The notes beneath the pieces were generated by a model. The model had not been told where the DNA came from. It made no database searches and saw nothing but the letters and a program-made list of their open reading frames with translations. The position numbers were made by a program, and so were the translations under genes. DNA of 64,000 nt from Atopobium sp. BS2 (GTDB taxonomy: Bacteria > Actinomycetota > Coriobacteriia > Coriobacteriales > Atopobiaceae): NCBI RefSeq assembly GCF_000565075.1, contig NZ_JDFG01000012.1, forward strand, positions 124,001-188,000. Direction: 5' to 3'. Every line of letters starts with the position of its first letter. Position 1 is the stretch's first letter. Of this stretch, positions 53,037 through 62,273 are shown piece by piece.

Positions 53037-54071
53037 ATGAACACGGCAAGAAAAATTAAACTCTACAGGATGCTTACGGCCCTTGCTTATGGCGACGCCT
53101 ATGGCATGCCAACAGAGATGATGTCACCACACCAAATCGATTTTGCATTTCCTGATGGAGTTCAAAGTCTTTCAAATCCACCTAAAAATGACTTTTTTGG
53201 AAGACCTTTTACCGCAGGTCAGACTACAGATGACACAGCAAATGCAATCATTTTGACTAAAAACATCATTGATAACCAGGGGGTTTTTAACCAATCCCGC
53301 TACTTTGATGCACTAGAAAATTATGTGGCAACAGAGCCAAACGCTGCACAGGTAGTTGGCCCTTCCACAAGAGCTGCGTTAGCCAATCGACTTTCTGGCC
53401 ACTCGCTTAAAACGTGTGGTCGCCTTGGAACCACTAACGGATGTGCCATGAAATGTGCGCCGATGGCTTCAATTGTGAGCTGGAAAGACAAACATGCGCT
53501 CATTAACAGCGTTACTGAACTTGCGCTTCCCACTCATGGAACCAACGTAGCTATCATGGGCGCATCAATGATTGTTGCCGCCATAAGCAGAGGTCTTTCT
53601 GAAAACTCGTTTACGGTAGAGGACGCTCTTGAAACTGCTTTAAGTTACGGACACCGAGCTCTCTACACAAAAATTGGTACACAAATGCCTATGCCCAGTA
53701 TGTATCAAAAGTGCATCATGGCGCTGGAGTTTTGCGAGGGTGCCAAAAACCTAGAGACTCCCCTAGCAGCATCAAGAGACATCTACGACTACTGCGGCTG
53801 TGGTTATGAAACTATAGAGACCATCCCTGCAGTTCTTGCGGTAGTTAAGCTCTCTCAAGGAAAGGTCTCTAGAGCAGCGAGAATAGCTGCAGAGATGGGT
53901 GGAGATACAGACACCATTGGATCTATTGCCTGCGCTATTTGCTCTCAGATTCACTATGACGTTTTGCCTGATGAAGTACATCTGCTTGAGCGCGTCAATG
54001 GATACCAGTTTGAAAAACTTGCGAACGATTTGGAAAACGCCACTTCCCTACCGTATGATGTAGCTATCTAG
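53037..54071 (+). CDS. ADP-ribosylglycohydrolase family protein
   Basis: 344 residues. DraG-like fold: LTALAYGDAYGMPTEMM at the start, the Mg-binding TTDDTANAI (about 55-65), and the C-terminal GGDTDTIGSIACAI with the second Asp pair. Removes ADP-ribose from proteins or small molecules, or acts on related N-glycosides. ATG 53037 directly follows the small ORF; a GTG at 53028 would add three residues. No matching ADP-ribosyltransferase is nearby; adenosine deaminase follows. Confidence 0.88.
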   Translation: MNTARKIKLYRMLTALAYGDAYGMPTEMMSPHQIDFAFPDGVQSLSNPPKNDFFGRPFTAGQTTDDTANAIILTKNIIDNQGVFNQSRYFDALENYVATEPNAAQVVGPSTRAALANRLSGHSLKTCGRLGTTNGCAMKCAPMASIVSWKDKHALINSVTELALPTHGTNVAIMGASMIVAAISRGLSENSFTVEDALETALSYGHRALYTKIGTQMPMPSMYQKCIMALEFCEGAKNLETPLAASRDIYDYCGCGYETIETIPAVLAVVKLSQGKVSRAARIAAEMGGDTDTIGSIACAICSQIHYDVLPDEVHLLERVNGYQFEKLANDLENATSLPYDVAI

Positions 54072-54116
54072 TTTGCGCTCTTTGCGCCATAGCATACGTT
54101 TCTTGTAGGAGGCGCC

Positions 54117-55115
54117 ATGAGCTCCTGTGCTCTTATCGATTTGCATGTTCATCTTGATGGATCAATCCCACTTCCTGCCGCGGCCCAACTTGCAGCAGAA
54201 GCAGGACTTGATTTCTCTTTGGCTGAACTCAAAGAAAAGATGCAAGTCCCAGCTCATTGCCAGGATCTTAACCAGTATCTTGCTACATTTGAGCTGCCGC
54301 TCAAGCTTATGCAGTCAGCACAGGGCATTCGTACGGTTGCAAAGGCATTTCACGAGCAACTTGACGCAGAGGGCATTCTCTATGCTGAACCTCGCTTTGC
54401 ACCAGGAAGTCTTACTGCAGGAGGTCTTTCTCAGCAAGAAATTCTTGAGGCTGCTCTTGCTGGTAGAGCTGACTTCTATGCAGAGCATCCACAGTCAGCG
54501 CTCCACACGGCATACATTATTTGCGCTATGCGTGGCACAGGTGAAGCGCTTAAGCACAAAAATGAAGAGTCAATTGATCTGGCTGCAGCGTACCTTGGAA
54601 ATGGCGTCGTAGCTGCAGACTTAGCAGGAGCAGAAGCGCTTTTTGCCACAGAGAATTTCTCGTCACTTTTTGCTGAAGCACAAAGAAAAGATGTTCCTTT
54701 TACTATTCACGCGGGAGAAGCTGCTGGTCCAGAAAGCATCAAGGCTGCGCTTCGACTTGGCGCACAACGTATTGGTCACGGTGTTCGTTCTTTGGAAGAC
54801 ACAGGCGTTATCCAGGACCTTAAAGCTGCAAATGTTGCGCTTGAGATTTGCCCTACCAGCAACCTTCAAACGCGCATCTTTGAGTCAATAGAGCGCTTCC
54901 CTCTTGAGCAACTGCTTGATGCTGGTCTGACGGTCACTATCAACACGGACAACATGACTGTCTCCAACACTACCCTCTCACGCGAGTTTGAGCTTTTACA
55001 ACAGCACTGCGGTCTAGACAAAAATACCGCACGTGAGCTTGCTGAAAATGCTGCACGTGCGGTATTTAGTGATTCTAGCGAGAAAGACCGTCTACTTGCC
55101 CACCTTAGGCAATAG
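54117..55115 (+). CDS. add: Adenosine deaminase
   Basis: 332 residues. Zinc amidohydrolase: [13 protein letters not shown] (H-x-H), [14 protein letters not shown] (His and Glu), [11 protein letters not shown] and [10 protein letters not shown] (Asp). Converts adenosine to inosine. GTAGGAGGCGCC precedes the ATG, 45 bp after the glycohydrolase gene. Its last 11 bp overlap the end of copA on the other strand, so the transcripts converge without a terminator between. Confidence 0.95.
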   Translation: MSSCALIDLHVHLDGSIPLPAAAQLAAEAGLDFSLAELKEKMQVPAHCQDLNQYLATFELPLKLMQSAQGIRTVAKAFHEQLDAEGILYAEPRFAPGSLTAGGLSQQEILEAALAGRADFYAEHPQSALHTAYIICAMRGTGEALKHKNEESIDLAAAYLGNGVVAADLAGAEALFATENFSSLFAEAQRKDVPFTIHAGEAAGPESIKAALRLGAQRIGHGVRSLEDTGVIQDLKAANVALEICPTSNLQTRIFESIERFPLEQLLDAGLTVTINTDNMTVSNTTLSREFELLQQHCGLDKNTARELAENAARAVFSDSSEKDRLLAHLRQ

Positions 55116-55311
55116 TAGCCTCATATCCTGCCTGAACAACAGCATCAACCAATACGCTATCAGCGACATCAGAAGACAGCTCAACAACAGCGCTCTTCTC
55201 GTCAAGTGAAACGGTTGCCTTAGAGACACCCTCGACAGCCTCAAGAGCCTGTGTGACGTGTGCAACACAGTGCTGGCAAGACATGCCCTCTACGTTTAGT
55301 TTCTTCTCCAT
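55105..55311 (-). CDS. copZ: CopZ-like copper chaperone from an internal start in copA
   Basis: An ATG inside copA (55309-55311, codon 800) is preceded at 8 bases by AAGGAGGAA (55318-55326), as strong as any ribosome site here. Starting there gives 68 residues, [19 protein letters not shown] onward, the exact size of CopZ. The bases that form the ribosome site also encode the linker residues K-E-E. I infer that cells make both the fused form and a free chaperone. Confidence 0.65.
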   Translation of the reverse strand: MEKKLNVEGMSCQHCVAHVTQALEAVEGVSKATVSLDEKSAVVELSSDVADSVLVDAVVQAGYEATIA

Positions 55312-57708
55312 ATAAGATTCCTCCTTCTGTGACGCGGATGCGTCGTTTATGGACTTAGTTTGGACGTCAATGACTGGTTTTGTGTCATGAGCGTCTTGGC
55401 GAGTTGCTGAGCTGGTATTCTTTGGCTTCCAGGTACGCAGGCGCAGTGCATTGCATACAACAAAGACTGACGAGAAGCCCATGGCGGCTGCACCAATCAT
55501 AGGGTTCAGCGAAATGCCAAATGGATACAACAGGCCCATAGCTACAGGGATACAAATGGTGTTATAGAACAGAGCCCAGAACAGGTTTTCTTTAATGTTG
55601 GTCATGGTGGCGCGAGAAAGCTCAATTGAGGTAGCAACATCAGCTGGATCAGACTTCATCAAAACAATGTCAGCGGACTCAATAGCAACATCGGTACCTG
55701 CACCAATTGCAATTCCCACGTTTGCTCGCGCGAGTGCTGGAGCATCGTTGATGCCATCGCCAACCATGACAACGTTTTCTCCAGCATCCTGGAACTGCCT
55801 AATGTAAGACTCTTTTTGGCTTGGCAAGACGTCAGAAATGACCTGGTCAACGCCAAGCTCTTTACCAATAACGTTTGCTGTTGTTGCCTGATCGCCAGTA
55901 AGCATGACGGACTTAACGCCCATAGCACGAAGGCGAGCAATAGTGGATGCGCTGGTCTGCTTAACCTTATCGGCCACAGCAATAACACCAAGAAGCTTAC
56001 CCTCAAGCGCAAAGTACAGCGGTGTTTTTGCCTGTTCAGCTAGCTGCTGAGCCTGAGAAGTCAGCTCTTGTGTGCTGATGCCCTCCTGCTCCATAAGACG
56101 AGCGTTTCCTGCTACAAGGCGTTTCTCGCCAACTTTTGCCGTAAGGCCACCACCAGCAACCTGTGAGAACTCCTGTACATCAAGAGAGCTGCCTGCAGAC
56201 TCTCCAAGCTTCTCTTGAGCATACGTAACAATAGCCTGCGCAAGTGGATGCTCGCTCTTTTGCTCAAGCGCATATGCATACTCAAGTAGCTGCTGCTCGG
56301 AAGTTCCACCTGCACAAAGTACGTCAGTTACGCTCGGCTTGCCCTCAGTGAGCGTTCCGGTCTTATCAAGAACAACCACGGTTGCTCTAACCGCACCCTC
56401 AAGCGCCTCGGCTGACTTGACCAAAATGCCATTTGAAGCGCCCAAACCAGTGCCTACCATGATGGCAGTAGGTGTTGCAAGACCAAGTGCACAAGGGCAC
56501 GAAATAACCAGAACAGCAACAGCGTGCGAGAGAGCAACCGCAAAGTCACCAGGTGCCACAAAGACAAACCATGCTGCAAACGTTACCAGCGCAATTCCAA
56601 TGACAACAGGTACAAAAACACCAGCAATGCTGTCAGCAAGACGCTCGATAGGTGCTTTGGAGCTTGTTGCCTCGTCAACTAAGCGGATAATGCCTGCAAG
56701 CGTTGTATCATCACCAACAGCGGTGGCGCGCATCTTAAACCAGCCGCCAGTAGATACCGTTGCGCCTGTTACGGAATCGCCAACGGTCTTACTTACAGGA
56801 ACGGGTTCTCCAGTAATAGCGGACTCATCGACAGATCCTTCTCCTTCGATGAGCTGGCCATCAACAGGAATTGACTGTCCAGCCCTTACCACAAGCACGT
56901 CTCCCACCACAACGGTATCTGCAGGAACTTCTTGTTCAACACCGTCTTTGACGAGAATAGCAGTCTTTGGGGCAAGGTTCATAAGTGCGTTAATTGCACC
57001 TGTGGTATGACCTTTTGCGCGAGCCTCAAAGAACTTACCCAAGGTAATCAGAGCAAGAATCAAACCTGCGGACTCAAAGTACATGCCGTGCATTGCCTGG
57101 TGAGCTGCAGTAATGTCTCCTGCAACAAAAGCGTTTGCCATCTGGTACAAACTGACAACACTGTAGGCAAACGACGCTGCTGAGCCCAGCGCAATGAGCG
57201 AGTCCATATTAGGAGCGCCATGCAGCAATGAGCGGAATCCACCAACAAAATAGTGGCGACAAATAAACAGAATAGGAATGCAAAGCAAGAGTTCGGTAAG
57301 AGCCAAGTTCATCATGCCATTCATACCAGAAACAGCAGGCGGAACAGGTGCTCCCATCATCTCACCCATGGCAAGATAGAACAGTGGAATGGCAAACGCC
57401 ATTGAGGAGATAAGTTCAATCCTCTTTTGCTTTACCGCCTTTTCTGAAGCATCGGTAGCATCTGCCTTAGTAGTTGCAGCAGAATCTTTTTTGTCGCTAC
57501 GAGGTGTTGCCTCATAGCCTGCTTTGCTTACTGCGTCAGAAATCTGCTTGAGGGTATCTGGATTACCGTCGTAATCAACTTCCATAGAATTCTTAAGCAG
57601 ATTAACGCGAGCCTCAGAGACACCAGAAACAGAGCTTGCCGCCTTCTCTACGTGCGCAGAACAACTTGCACACGTCATTCCTTGTACATCAAAAACTTTC
57701 TGATCCAT
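55105..57708 (-). CDS. copA: Copper P1B-type ATPase CopA fused to a C-terminal CopZ-like domain
   Basis: 867 residues. Cu(I) exporter. N-terminal HMA domain with GMTCASC (10-16); membrane helices from about 100; actuator loop with [10 protein letters not shown] (about 298-307); the CPC metal site SCPCALG at 404-406; phosphorylation site DKTGT at 448-452; hinge [16 protein letters not shown]. After the last helices a polar linker (about 760-798) leads to a second HMA domain (800-867) with GMSCQHC. Usually that second domain is the separate chaperone CopZ; here it is in frame with copA. ATG 57708 has AAGGTGG upstream. Follows csoR. Confidence 0.95.
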   Translation of the reverse strand: MDQKVFDVQGMTCASCSAHVEKAASSVSGVSEARVNLLKNSMEVDYDGNPDTLKQISDAVSKAGYEATPRSDKKDSAATTKADATDASEKAVKQKRIELISSMAFAIPLFYLAMGEMMGAPVPPAVSGMNGMMNLALTELLLCIPILFICRHYFVGGFRSLLHGAPNMDSLIALGSAASFAYSVVSLYQMANAFVAGDITAAHQAMHGMYFESAGLILALITLGKFFEARAKGHTTGAINALMNLAPKTAILVKDGVEQEVPADTVVVGDVLVVRAGQSIPVDGQLIEGEGSVDESAITGEPVPVSKTVGDSVTGATVSTGGWFKMRATAVGDDTTLAGIIRLVDEATSSKAPIERLADSIAGVFVPVVIGIALVTFAAWFVFVAPGDFAVALSHAVAVLVISCPCALGLATPTAIMVGTGLGASNGILVKSAEALEGAVRATVVVLDKTGTLTEGKPSVTDVLCAGGTSEQQLLEYAYALEQKSEHPLAQAIVTYAQEKLGESAGSSLDVQEFSQVAGGGLTAKVGEKRLVAGNARLMEQEGISTQELTSQAQQLAEQAKTPLYFALEGKLLGVIAVADKVKQTSASTIARLRAMGVKSVMLTGDQATTANVIGKELGVDQVISDVLPSQKESYIRQFQDAGENVVMVGDGINDAPALARANVGIAIGAGTDVAIESADIVLMKSDPADVATSIELSRATMTNIKENLFWALFYNTICIPVAMGLLYPFGISLNPMIGAAAMGFSSVFVVCNALRLRTWKPKNTSSATRQDAHDTKPVIDVQTKSINDASASQKEESYMEKKLNVEGMSCQHCVAHVTQALEAVEGVSKATVSLDEKSAVVELSSDVADSVLVDAVVQAGYEATIA

Positions 57709-57717
57709 AACGCCACC

Positions 57718-58041
57718 TTACATAAAACGCTTAAAGAGGTCCATGACCTCATCAATAACTTCTGTATCACCCGACTGGATGCGGTCAACCACGCAAGACT
57801 CCAGGTGATCCTGCATTACTTCTCTTGAGATGGCCTTAACCGCAGACTCAACTGCTGCAAGCTGAATAAGGACATCTCCGCAATAACGATCCTCATCGAT
57901 CATTGTTTTAATGCCATTTAACTGGCCGATTGCACGGTTAATACGGCGAGAAACTCCACTTTTAAGCTCGCTTGAGCGAGGAGTTGCCTTGTGATCACAA
58001 TGACAACAAGTTTCCTGTGGTTGGCTGTCTTTCTGAGCCAT
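57718..58041 (-). CDS. csoR: Copper-sensing repressor CsoR
   Basis: 107 residues. Four-helix DNA-binding repressor released by Cu(I). Ligands: Cys in EDRYCGDVL, then His and Cys in DHLESCV (x-C...H-x-x-x-C set). The N-terminal segment CCHCDH adds extra thiols that are not part of the core. ATG 58041 with AAAGGAGGACAG ahead. It precedes copA by nine bases and has two operator-like sites upstream, so the operon is likely autoregulated. Confidence 0.94.
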   Translation of the reverse strand: MAQKDSQPQETCCHCDHKATPRSSELKSGVSRRINRAIGQLNGIKTMIDEDRYCGDVLIQLAAVESAVKAISREVMQDHLESCVVDRIQSGDTEVIDEVMDLFKRFM

Positions 58042-58055
58042 CTGTCCTCCTTTGC

Positions 58056-58072
58056 ATACCCTAAGGGGGTAT
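58056..58072. promoter_or_regulatory. CsoR operator box 1
   Basis: ATACCCTAAGGGGGTAT: perfect ATACCC / GGGTAT half-sites with a 5-base centre, between the promoter and the csoR start. Agrees with the G-C tract dyads bound by CsoR proteins. Confidence 0.75.
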
Positions 58073-58086
58073 TAGTTTCTGTAAAC

Positions 58087-58116
58087 AGTATACCCCCATA
58101 AGGTATTTTTATGCAA
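58087..58116 (-). promoter_or_regulatory. csoR-copA promoter with CsoR box 2 in the spacer
   Basis: Minus-strand TTGCAT (58111-58116), 18 bases, TATACT (58087-58092). The dyad ATACCCCCATAAGGTAT (58090-58106) overlaps the spacer and the minus-10, the place where a repressor blocks polymerase. Confidence 0.65.
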
Positions 58117-58117
58117 C

Positions 58118-58143
58118 AAAAAAAACAGCAACCGAAGCCGCCG
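58118..58143. terminator. Bidirectional UUCG-loop terminator
   Basis: On the minus strand a 7-bp stem closes a C-UUCG-G tetraloop (58126-58143) and is followed by eight T; on the plus strand five T follow. It lies between the export operon/mini ORF and the csoR promoter. Confidence 0.85.
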
Positions 58144-58146
58144 TTT

Positions 58147-58167
58147 TTATCTACCCATGATTCCCAT
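58147..58167 (-). CDS. Six-codon mini ORF (MGIMGR)
   Basis: AAGGAGG (58172-58178) and four bases precede an ATG with only six codons before TAA, directly followed by the UUCG terminator. The site has the form of a leader peptide or of a small copper-controlled transcript. It could be chance. Confidence 0.3.
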   Translation of the reverse strand: MGIMGR

Positions 58168-58181
58168 AAAACCTCCTTCAA

Positions 58182-58231
58182 ATACCCTTATGGTTTATTA
58201 ATATCCGAAGGAAATTACCCCTTATGGGTAT
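58182..58231. promoter_or_regulatory. CsoR-like boxes 3 and 4
   Basis: ATACCCTTATGGTTTAT (58182-58198, right half degenerate) and TACCCCTTATGGGTA (58216-58230, perfect half-sites) lie between the export operon and the mini ORF. They resemble boxes 1 and 2 in centre (CTTAT/TAAGG) and half-sites. Confidence 0.55.
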
Positions 58232-58244
58232 CTTTATACAGTAT

Positions 58245-59030
58245 TTACAAATGCATTCCCTCTATTTGACCAGTAATTCTCTGTCTGTTGTTGCAAAAAG
58301 AGATGAAAGCAAGCGTTATCAATATCCATAGAAGTTCTAAGAGCAACGCATAACCACACAATAGAAACGCATCACTTGTATTAAAACTCAAAAATAATCC
58401 GACACTTTCAACAATCCATGAAATCGGAATGCACTTGCAGATAGAAATCAAAGGGTTTGGAAATAAATAAAGTGGTATAACAGCTCCAGAAAGTATGGGG
58501 ATACTTATTGATAATAAGTTTAGTACAGCAAATCCATCAGTTAACAATAAACCAATTACTGAAGAAAATACTCCAAATATAGCGCCACCAAGAGAAGCAA
58601 GAATAAGGGATATACATAAAGGAACAAGTAGGGTCAGAACATCAGCTGCTGCAATATAAAGAACAATAACTGAGGTTACAAGAGAACTCATAAAACAAAT
58701 AACAGTAATTGTTATGTATCTAATTAAAAAGAATACCATTGCACGGTTTTGAGAAATCAAATACATAAAAATTGTTTTAGCAAATCGATCTTGAACAATA
58801 ATATTGGCCGAACATTGCATTGCAGAAAGCCATGACGATAAAGTTAAAATTCCTACAAGCAGTGACATACTTGAGGCAGAAAGCTGCATACCAAACAGAA
58901 TAAAGTATAGATATGAAAAAATAGGTTCAATAAAAAATTGAATGCAAAAAGCTAAAATAGAGCCGTAGCTGGATAAAGAAGTCAATGATATACAAATTGC
59001 AGGATAGATATATGAAGTAATTTTTTTCAT
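58245..59030 (-). CDS. ABC-2 type transporter permease
   Basis: 261 residues, six hydrophobic helices typical of ABC-2 exporters (for example around 5-27, 45-65, 95-120, 130-155, 160-185, 225-247); LSISIPILSGAVIPLYLFPNPLISICKCIPISWIVES is the usual GAVxPxxxLP-like segment. Start ATG 59030 is two bases after the previous permease stop. AT-rich with codon use unlike its neighbours. Last gene of the operon; substrate unknown. Confidence 0.82.
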   Translation of the reverse strand: MKKITSYIYPAICISLTSLSSYGSILAFCIQFFIEPIFSYLYFILFGMQLSASSMSLLVGILTLSSWLSAMQCSANIIVQDRFAKTIFMYLISQNRAMVFFLIRYITITVICFMSSLVTSVIVLYIAAADVLTLLVPLCISLILASLGGAIFGVFSSVIGLLLTDGFAVLNLLSISIPILSGAVIPLYLFPNPLISICKCIPISWIVESVGLFLSFNTSDAFLLCGYALLLELLWILITLAFISFCNNRQRITGQIEGMHL

Positions 59031-59032
59031 AA

Positions 59033-59797
59033 TTATGAACAATCTCCATCCTTGCGAAGATTTGAAAATGCTAATTGAATTAGAAACCGTCCTAAACAAA
59101 CATATGCAATCGAAAAAATTAAACAAACAACCGAATACAAGAAAAAATCTTGCACAGTAGCTGAGGTAATTAACTTTACTGCTGGAGTCAAAGGATGTAA
59201 GTATGCGATTATACGCATTGGTAATGGAAAGTTTTCTATTGGTAAAACTATACCAGACCCTATCCATATACCAGTTAGAATAAGGCTTTCAAATGATGAA
59301 GCATTTTTTGTTAAAACATATAAAGAAGACAAAACCAAAGATGAAGAGGCGCATGCAACCGTTGAAAAAAATAGTGCCAATATCTCATTTATAGAAAGAA
59401 TAATAGGAACACCAAAAAATAAGCTAAGAAGAATAGAGCACGGTACTCCAAGAACTAAACCTAATGTAGTTGCAGAAAAGATAATTGGATAAAAAATATT
59501 AGCAATTCCCTTCGGACTTATAAACAAATAATCCAAAGTTCCCTGATAACGCTGATATCCAATAATACCTGTTGAGAGAATTGTAGAAGCCCATATAGTT
59601 GCGATAGATGAATAAACCCAAAATGAATGATTACTAGACCCCTGAATCATTGAAAAAATCTTAAACAAAGAGAAGCTAAAACATGATCCAAGAACACTTA
59701 TTAAAAAGAATGGAGTCGTTAAAAACATACTCGTATGAAAGCGTAACATCTGCAATTCTGAGCGCATATCAAAAATTGAATTAACACTATCTTTCAT
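59033..59797 (-). CDS. ABC-2 type transporter permease
   Basis: 254 residues, six hydrophobic helices. IGYQRYQGTLDYLFISPKGIANIFYPII and WIGSGIVLPIENFPLPMRIIAYLHPLTPAVKLI are typical of ABC-2 permeases of antibiotic and polyketide exporters. Overlaps the ATPase gene by 11 bp. AT-rich. It should form a heterodimer with the downstream permease. Confidence 0.85.
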   Translation of the reverse strand: MKDSVNSIFDMRSELQMLRFHTSMFLTTPFFLISVLGSCFSFSLFKIFSMIQGSSNHSFWVYSSIATIWASTILSTGIIGYQRYQGTLDYLFISPKGIANIFYPIIFSATTLGLVLGVPCSILLSLFFGVPIILSINEILALFFSTVACASSSLVLSSLYVLTKNASSFESLILTGIWIGSGIVLPIENFPLPMRIIAYLHPLTPAVKLITSATVQDFFLYSVVCLIFSIAYVCLGRFLIQLAFSNLRKDGDCS

Positions 59798-60767
59798 TAT
59801 CTTTTCCCATTACAGCAAGGTACACCTCTTCGAGTGAAGCACGTCTTTCATTGACTTTCTTCCAACCAAAATCATCAACACATAAATCAAAAACCATTTT
59901 CTTATTTCCCGACACATCCACATAAATTGAATCAAACTTCTCAAGAACTTCAACTGACGCAATTCCAGAACATTCCTTTAAAATTTTAATTTTAGATTCA
60001 TCAAGACAATCAGTTATAAACGTGTATACGCCCTCTATTTTTACTTTCTGCCTTAACTCCTCTAGGCTGCCCAGAAAAATACACTTTCCTTTTTTGAGAA
60101 CAAGCACGCGATCAGCTAATAATTCAACCTCTCTCATGCTATGAGACGTAAGTAAAATACCACTAGGGATATGACGTAACTCAGCGATAAGCCGCCTGAC
60201 GTCTGCCGCATTATTTGGATCTAAACCAGATGTTGGCTCATCAAGAAGAATTAAACTATGAGCCGAAATTAAAGCTCTTGCAAGATGAAGCCTTTGTCTC
60301 ATTCCCCTAGAAAAAGTTGATACATTTTGATTTGAAAATTCAACTAAATGTACTTGTTGAAGGGCATTTTTAATTCTTGATTCTTGCTCATCAAAAGGGA
60401 CACCACTCACTTGCGCAAAATATCTTAAGTTATTAATAGCAGTAGCATGAAGATAAAACCCATTTTCTCCACCAAGAACTAAAGAAATATTCTTACAAGC
60501 CTTGCGAGGACATTTAAGAACGTCTACACCACATGCTTCTACTTCTCCACAATCTGGGAGTAAAAGCGATGAAGCAATTTTTACTAAAGTAGTCTTTCCA
60601 GCGCCATTCGGTCCGAGTACACAAACTATTTCCCCTAAATGAACAGAAAACGACACATTATCTAAAACTATACGTTTCCCTTCTTTCATCCTGTATGATC
60701 TACTTACTTTTTTTACACTCAGAGGAAGTAAAATATCATGGTCAAGATTTGATTCCCGCTGGATCAT
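59787..60767 (-). CDS. ABC transporter ATP-binding protein (drug/bacteriocin export type)
   Basis: 326 residues. Walker A LGPNGAGKTTLVKIASSLL, Q-loop near SLVLGGENGFYLH, signature FSRGMRQRLHLARAL (variant of L-S-G-G-Q), Walker B LILLDEPTSGLDPNNA and switch LLTSHSMREVE. C-terminal about 110 residues are the extension seen in CcmA/DrrA-like ATPases. AT-rich compared with the rest of the window. No biosynthetic or peptide gene is adjacent. Confidence 0.9.
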   Translation of the reverse strand: MIQRESNLDHDILLPLSVKKVSRSYRMKEGKRIVLDNVSFSVHLGEIVCVLGPNGAGKTTLVKIASSLLLPDCGEVEACGVDVLKCPRKACKNISLVLGGENGFYLHATAINNLRYFAQVSGVPFDEQESRIKNALQQVHLVEFSNQNVSTFSRGMRQRLHLARALISAHSLILLDEPTSGLDPNNAADVRRLIAELRHIPSGILLTSHSMREVELLADRVLVLKKGKCIFLGSLEELRQKVKIEGVYTFITDCLDESKIKILKECSGIASVEVLEKFDSIYVDVSGNKKMVFDLCVDDFGWKKVNERRASLEEVYLAVMGKDNER

Positions 60768-60850
60768 TTTTCATCTCCTCTCGGACCGTACTAAATATAT
60801 ATTCTTCTTTAATGTATCTTGAACAACTTATCAATTATCGAAAAAATTAC

Positions 60851-62212
60851 TTACTTCTCATCCTCGTCTTCATCATTTACCACGCCACTAATCCCCAACG
60901 TTTTCTGAGCCTCATCGAGATTTTCTAATGCGGTAACAGTTCTCAATTTTCTACTCATAACATTTGTTCTTGTAGTCAAAATGGTATCCAGTGCTTTTTC
61001 TGCTTTTTGAACTTGTGATCGAGCCTTTTCTAGCTGAGCCTGATACGTCTCAAACTCTGTCTTAACCGCAGAGAGTACCTTTTGAATCTCGTCTGCATGC
61101 TTCTGAATAGCAACAGATTGGAATCCCATTTGAAGACTGTTAAGAAGCGCAGCCATAGTGGAAGGCCCACACACATTAACGCGATACTCTCTCTGTAGCT
61201 GCTCAAGCAAACCCGTCTGACTGACTACCTCTGCATAAAGTCCCTCAAAAGGAAGGAACAAAATAGCAAAGTTAGTTGTCTCTGGTGGAGCAATATACTT
61301 TGTAGAGATATCTTTTGCCTCTGCCTTAATTCGAGTCTCTAGACTCTTTTTAGCAGCAGCAATCGCCTCCTCATTACCTACATTGATTGCATCCACTAAA
61401 TGCTCATAGGTATCCCCTGGGAACTTAGAATCAATAGGAAGCCAAACGGTCTCCCCTGACTCTCCAGGCAACTTAACAGCAAACTCAACACGCTCAGTAG
61501 AACCAGAAACAGTAGCAACATTCTCTTCGTACTGCTCTGGAGAAAGAATGTCTCTTAGAATTGCGCCAAGCTGAATTTCTCCAACAATTCCGCGAGTCTT
61601 AACGCCAGAAAGAACCTTCTTTAAGTCTCCAACACCTTCCGCAAGACCACGCATTTCTCCCAAGCCTTGATGAACTTGCTCAAGTTGCGTAGATACGCGC
61701 TGGAACGATTGGGTCATACGCTCATCGAGCGTTTTCTGGAGTTTCTCGTCAACGGTCTGACGCATAAGCTCAAGCTTTGCTTCATTCTCTTTACGCATGT
61801 CGCTGAGCTGTTTGTCAACAGTCTCTCTAACCTTAGCAAGCTGCTCAGTTGAAGCCTGGGAAGTTGCTTTCATGTTGTCATCCACACGACGCTGAAAAGC
61901 ATCAAAGCGAGCATCAAGCTGAGCAATACGCTGATCAGTCTGCTTCGTCTGATTTTGCAGTGTTGAGGTGAGCTTTTGATCAACTACCTCTCTTACCTTC
62001 TCAAGCTTTGTATCCATAAGCTCTTGCATTTTTGCCATGTTATCCGTAACACGACGATCCAACTCTTGGGAGCTTCTTATAAGCTCTGCAGATGATGTTT
62101 GACTTTGCTCTTGCAGCGTCTTTACTTGCGAGAGCTTAGAGGAAAGTGTGACAAGGCTCACGATAAGCACAATGACAACTACAGCCAAAACTAACAGCAC
62201 AAGCAAATCCAC
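60851..62212 (-). CDS. rmuC: DNA recombination protein RmuC
   Basis: 453 residues. N-terminal membrane helix (LLVLLVLAVVVIVLIVSLVTL, about 3-23), a long coiled coil (about 25-190), then the RmuC nuclease-like domain: VLSGVKTRGIVGEIQLGAILRDIL, LPIDSKFPGDTYEHLVDA, and FLPFEGLYAEVVSQ with CGPSTMAALLNSLQMGFQ. Thought to limit rearrangements at inverted repeats. GTG start with GGGGAG upstream. Confidence 0.93.
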   Translation of the reverse strand: MDLLVLLVLAVVVIVLIVSLVTLSSKLSQVKTLQEQSQTSSAELIRSSQELDRRVTDNMAKMQELMDTKLEKVREVVDQKLTSTLQNQTKQTDQRIAQLDARFDAFQRRVDDNMKATSQASTEQLAKVRETVDKQLSDMRKENEAKLELMRQTVDEKLQKTLDERMTQSFQRVSTQLEQVHQGLGEMRGLAEGVGDLKKVLSGVKTRGIVGEIQLGAILRDILSPEQYEENVATVSGSTERVEFAVKLPGESGETVWLPIDSKFPGDTYEHLVDAINVGNEEAIAAAKKSLETRIKAEAKDISTKYIAPPETTNFAILFLPFEGLYAEVVSQTGLLEQLQREYRVNVCGPSTMAALLNSLQMGFQSVAIQKHADEIQKVLSAVKTEFETYQAQLEKARSQVQKAEKALDTILTTRTNVMSRKLRTVTALENLDEAQKTLGISGVVNDEDEDEK

Positions 62213-62273
62213 AAGACTCCCCTAACTCATAGCAGAACAAACAAACGCAAACACAGCAAACACAATCTGAGTG

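Noticed and set aside
58111-58266. Plus-strand ORF of about 50 codons opposite the csoR upstream region
   Set aside because: No ribosome site, and it runs through the operators and the bidirectional terminator.
58245-60767. Bacteriocin biosynthesis cluster around the ABC-2 exporter
   Set aside because: No precursor peptide, modification enzyme or two-component genes next to it; only transport genes are visible.
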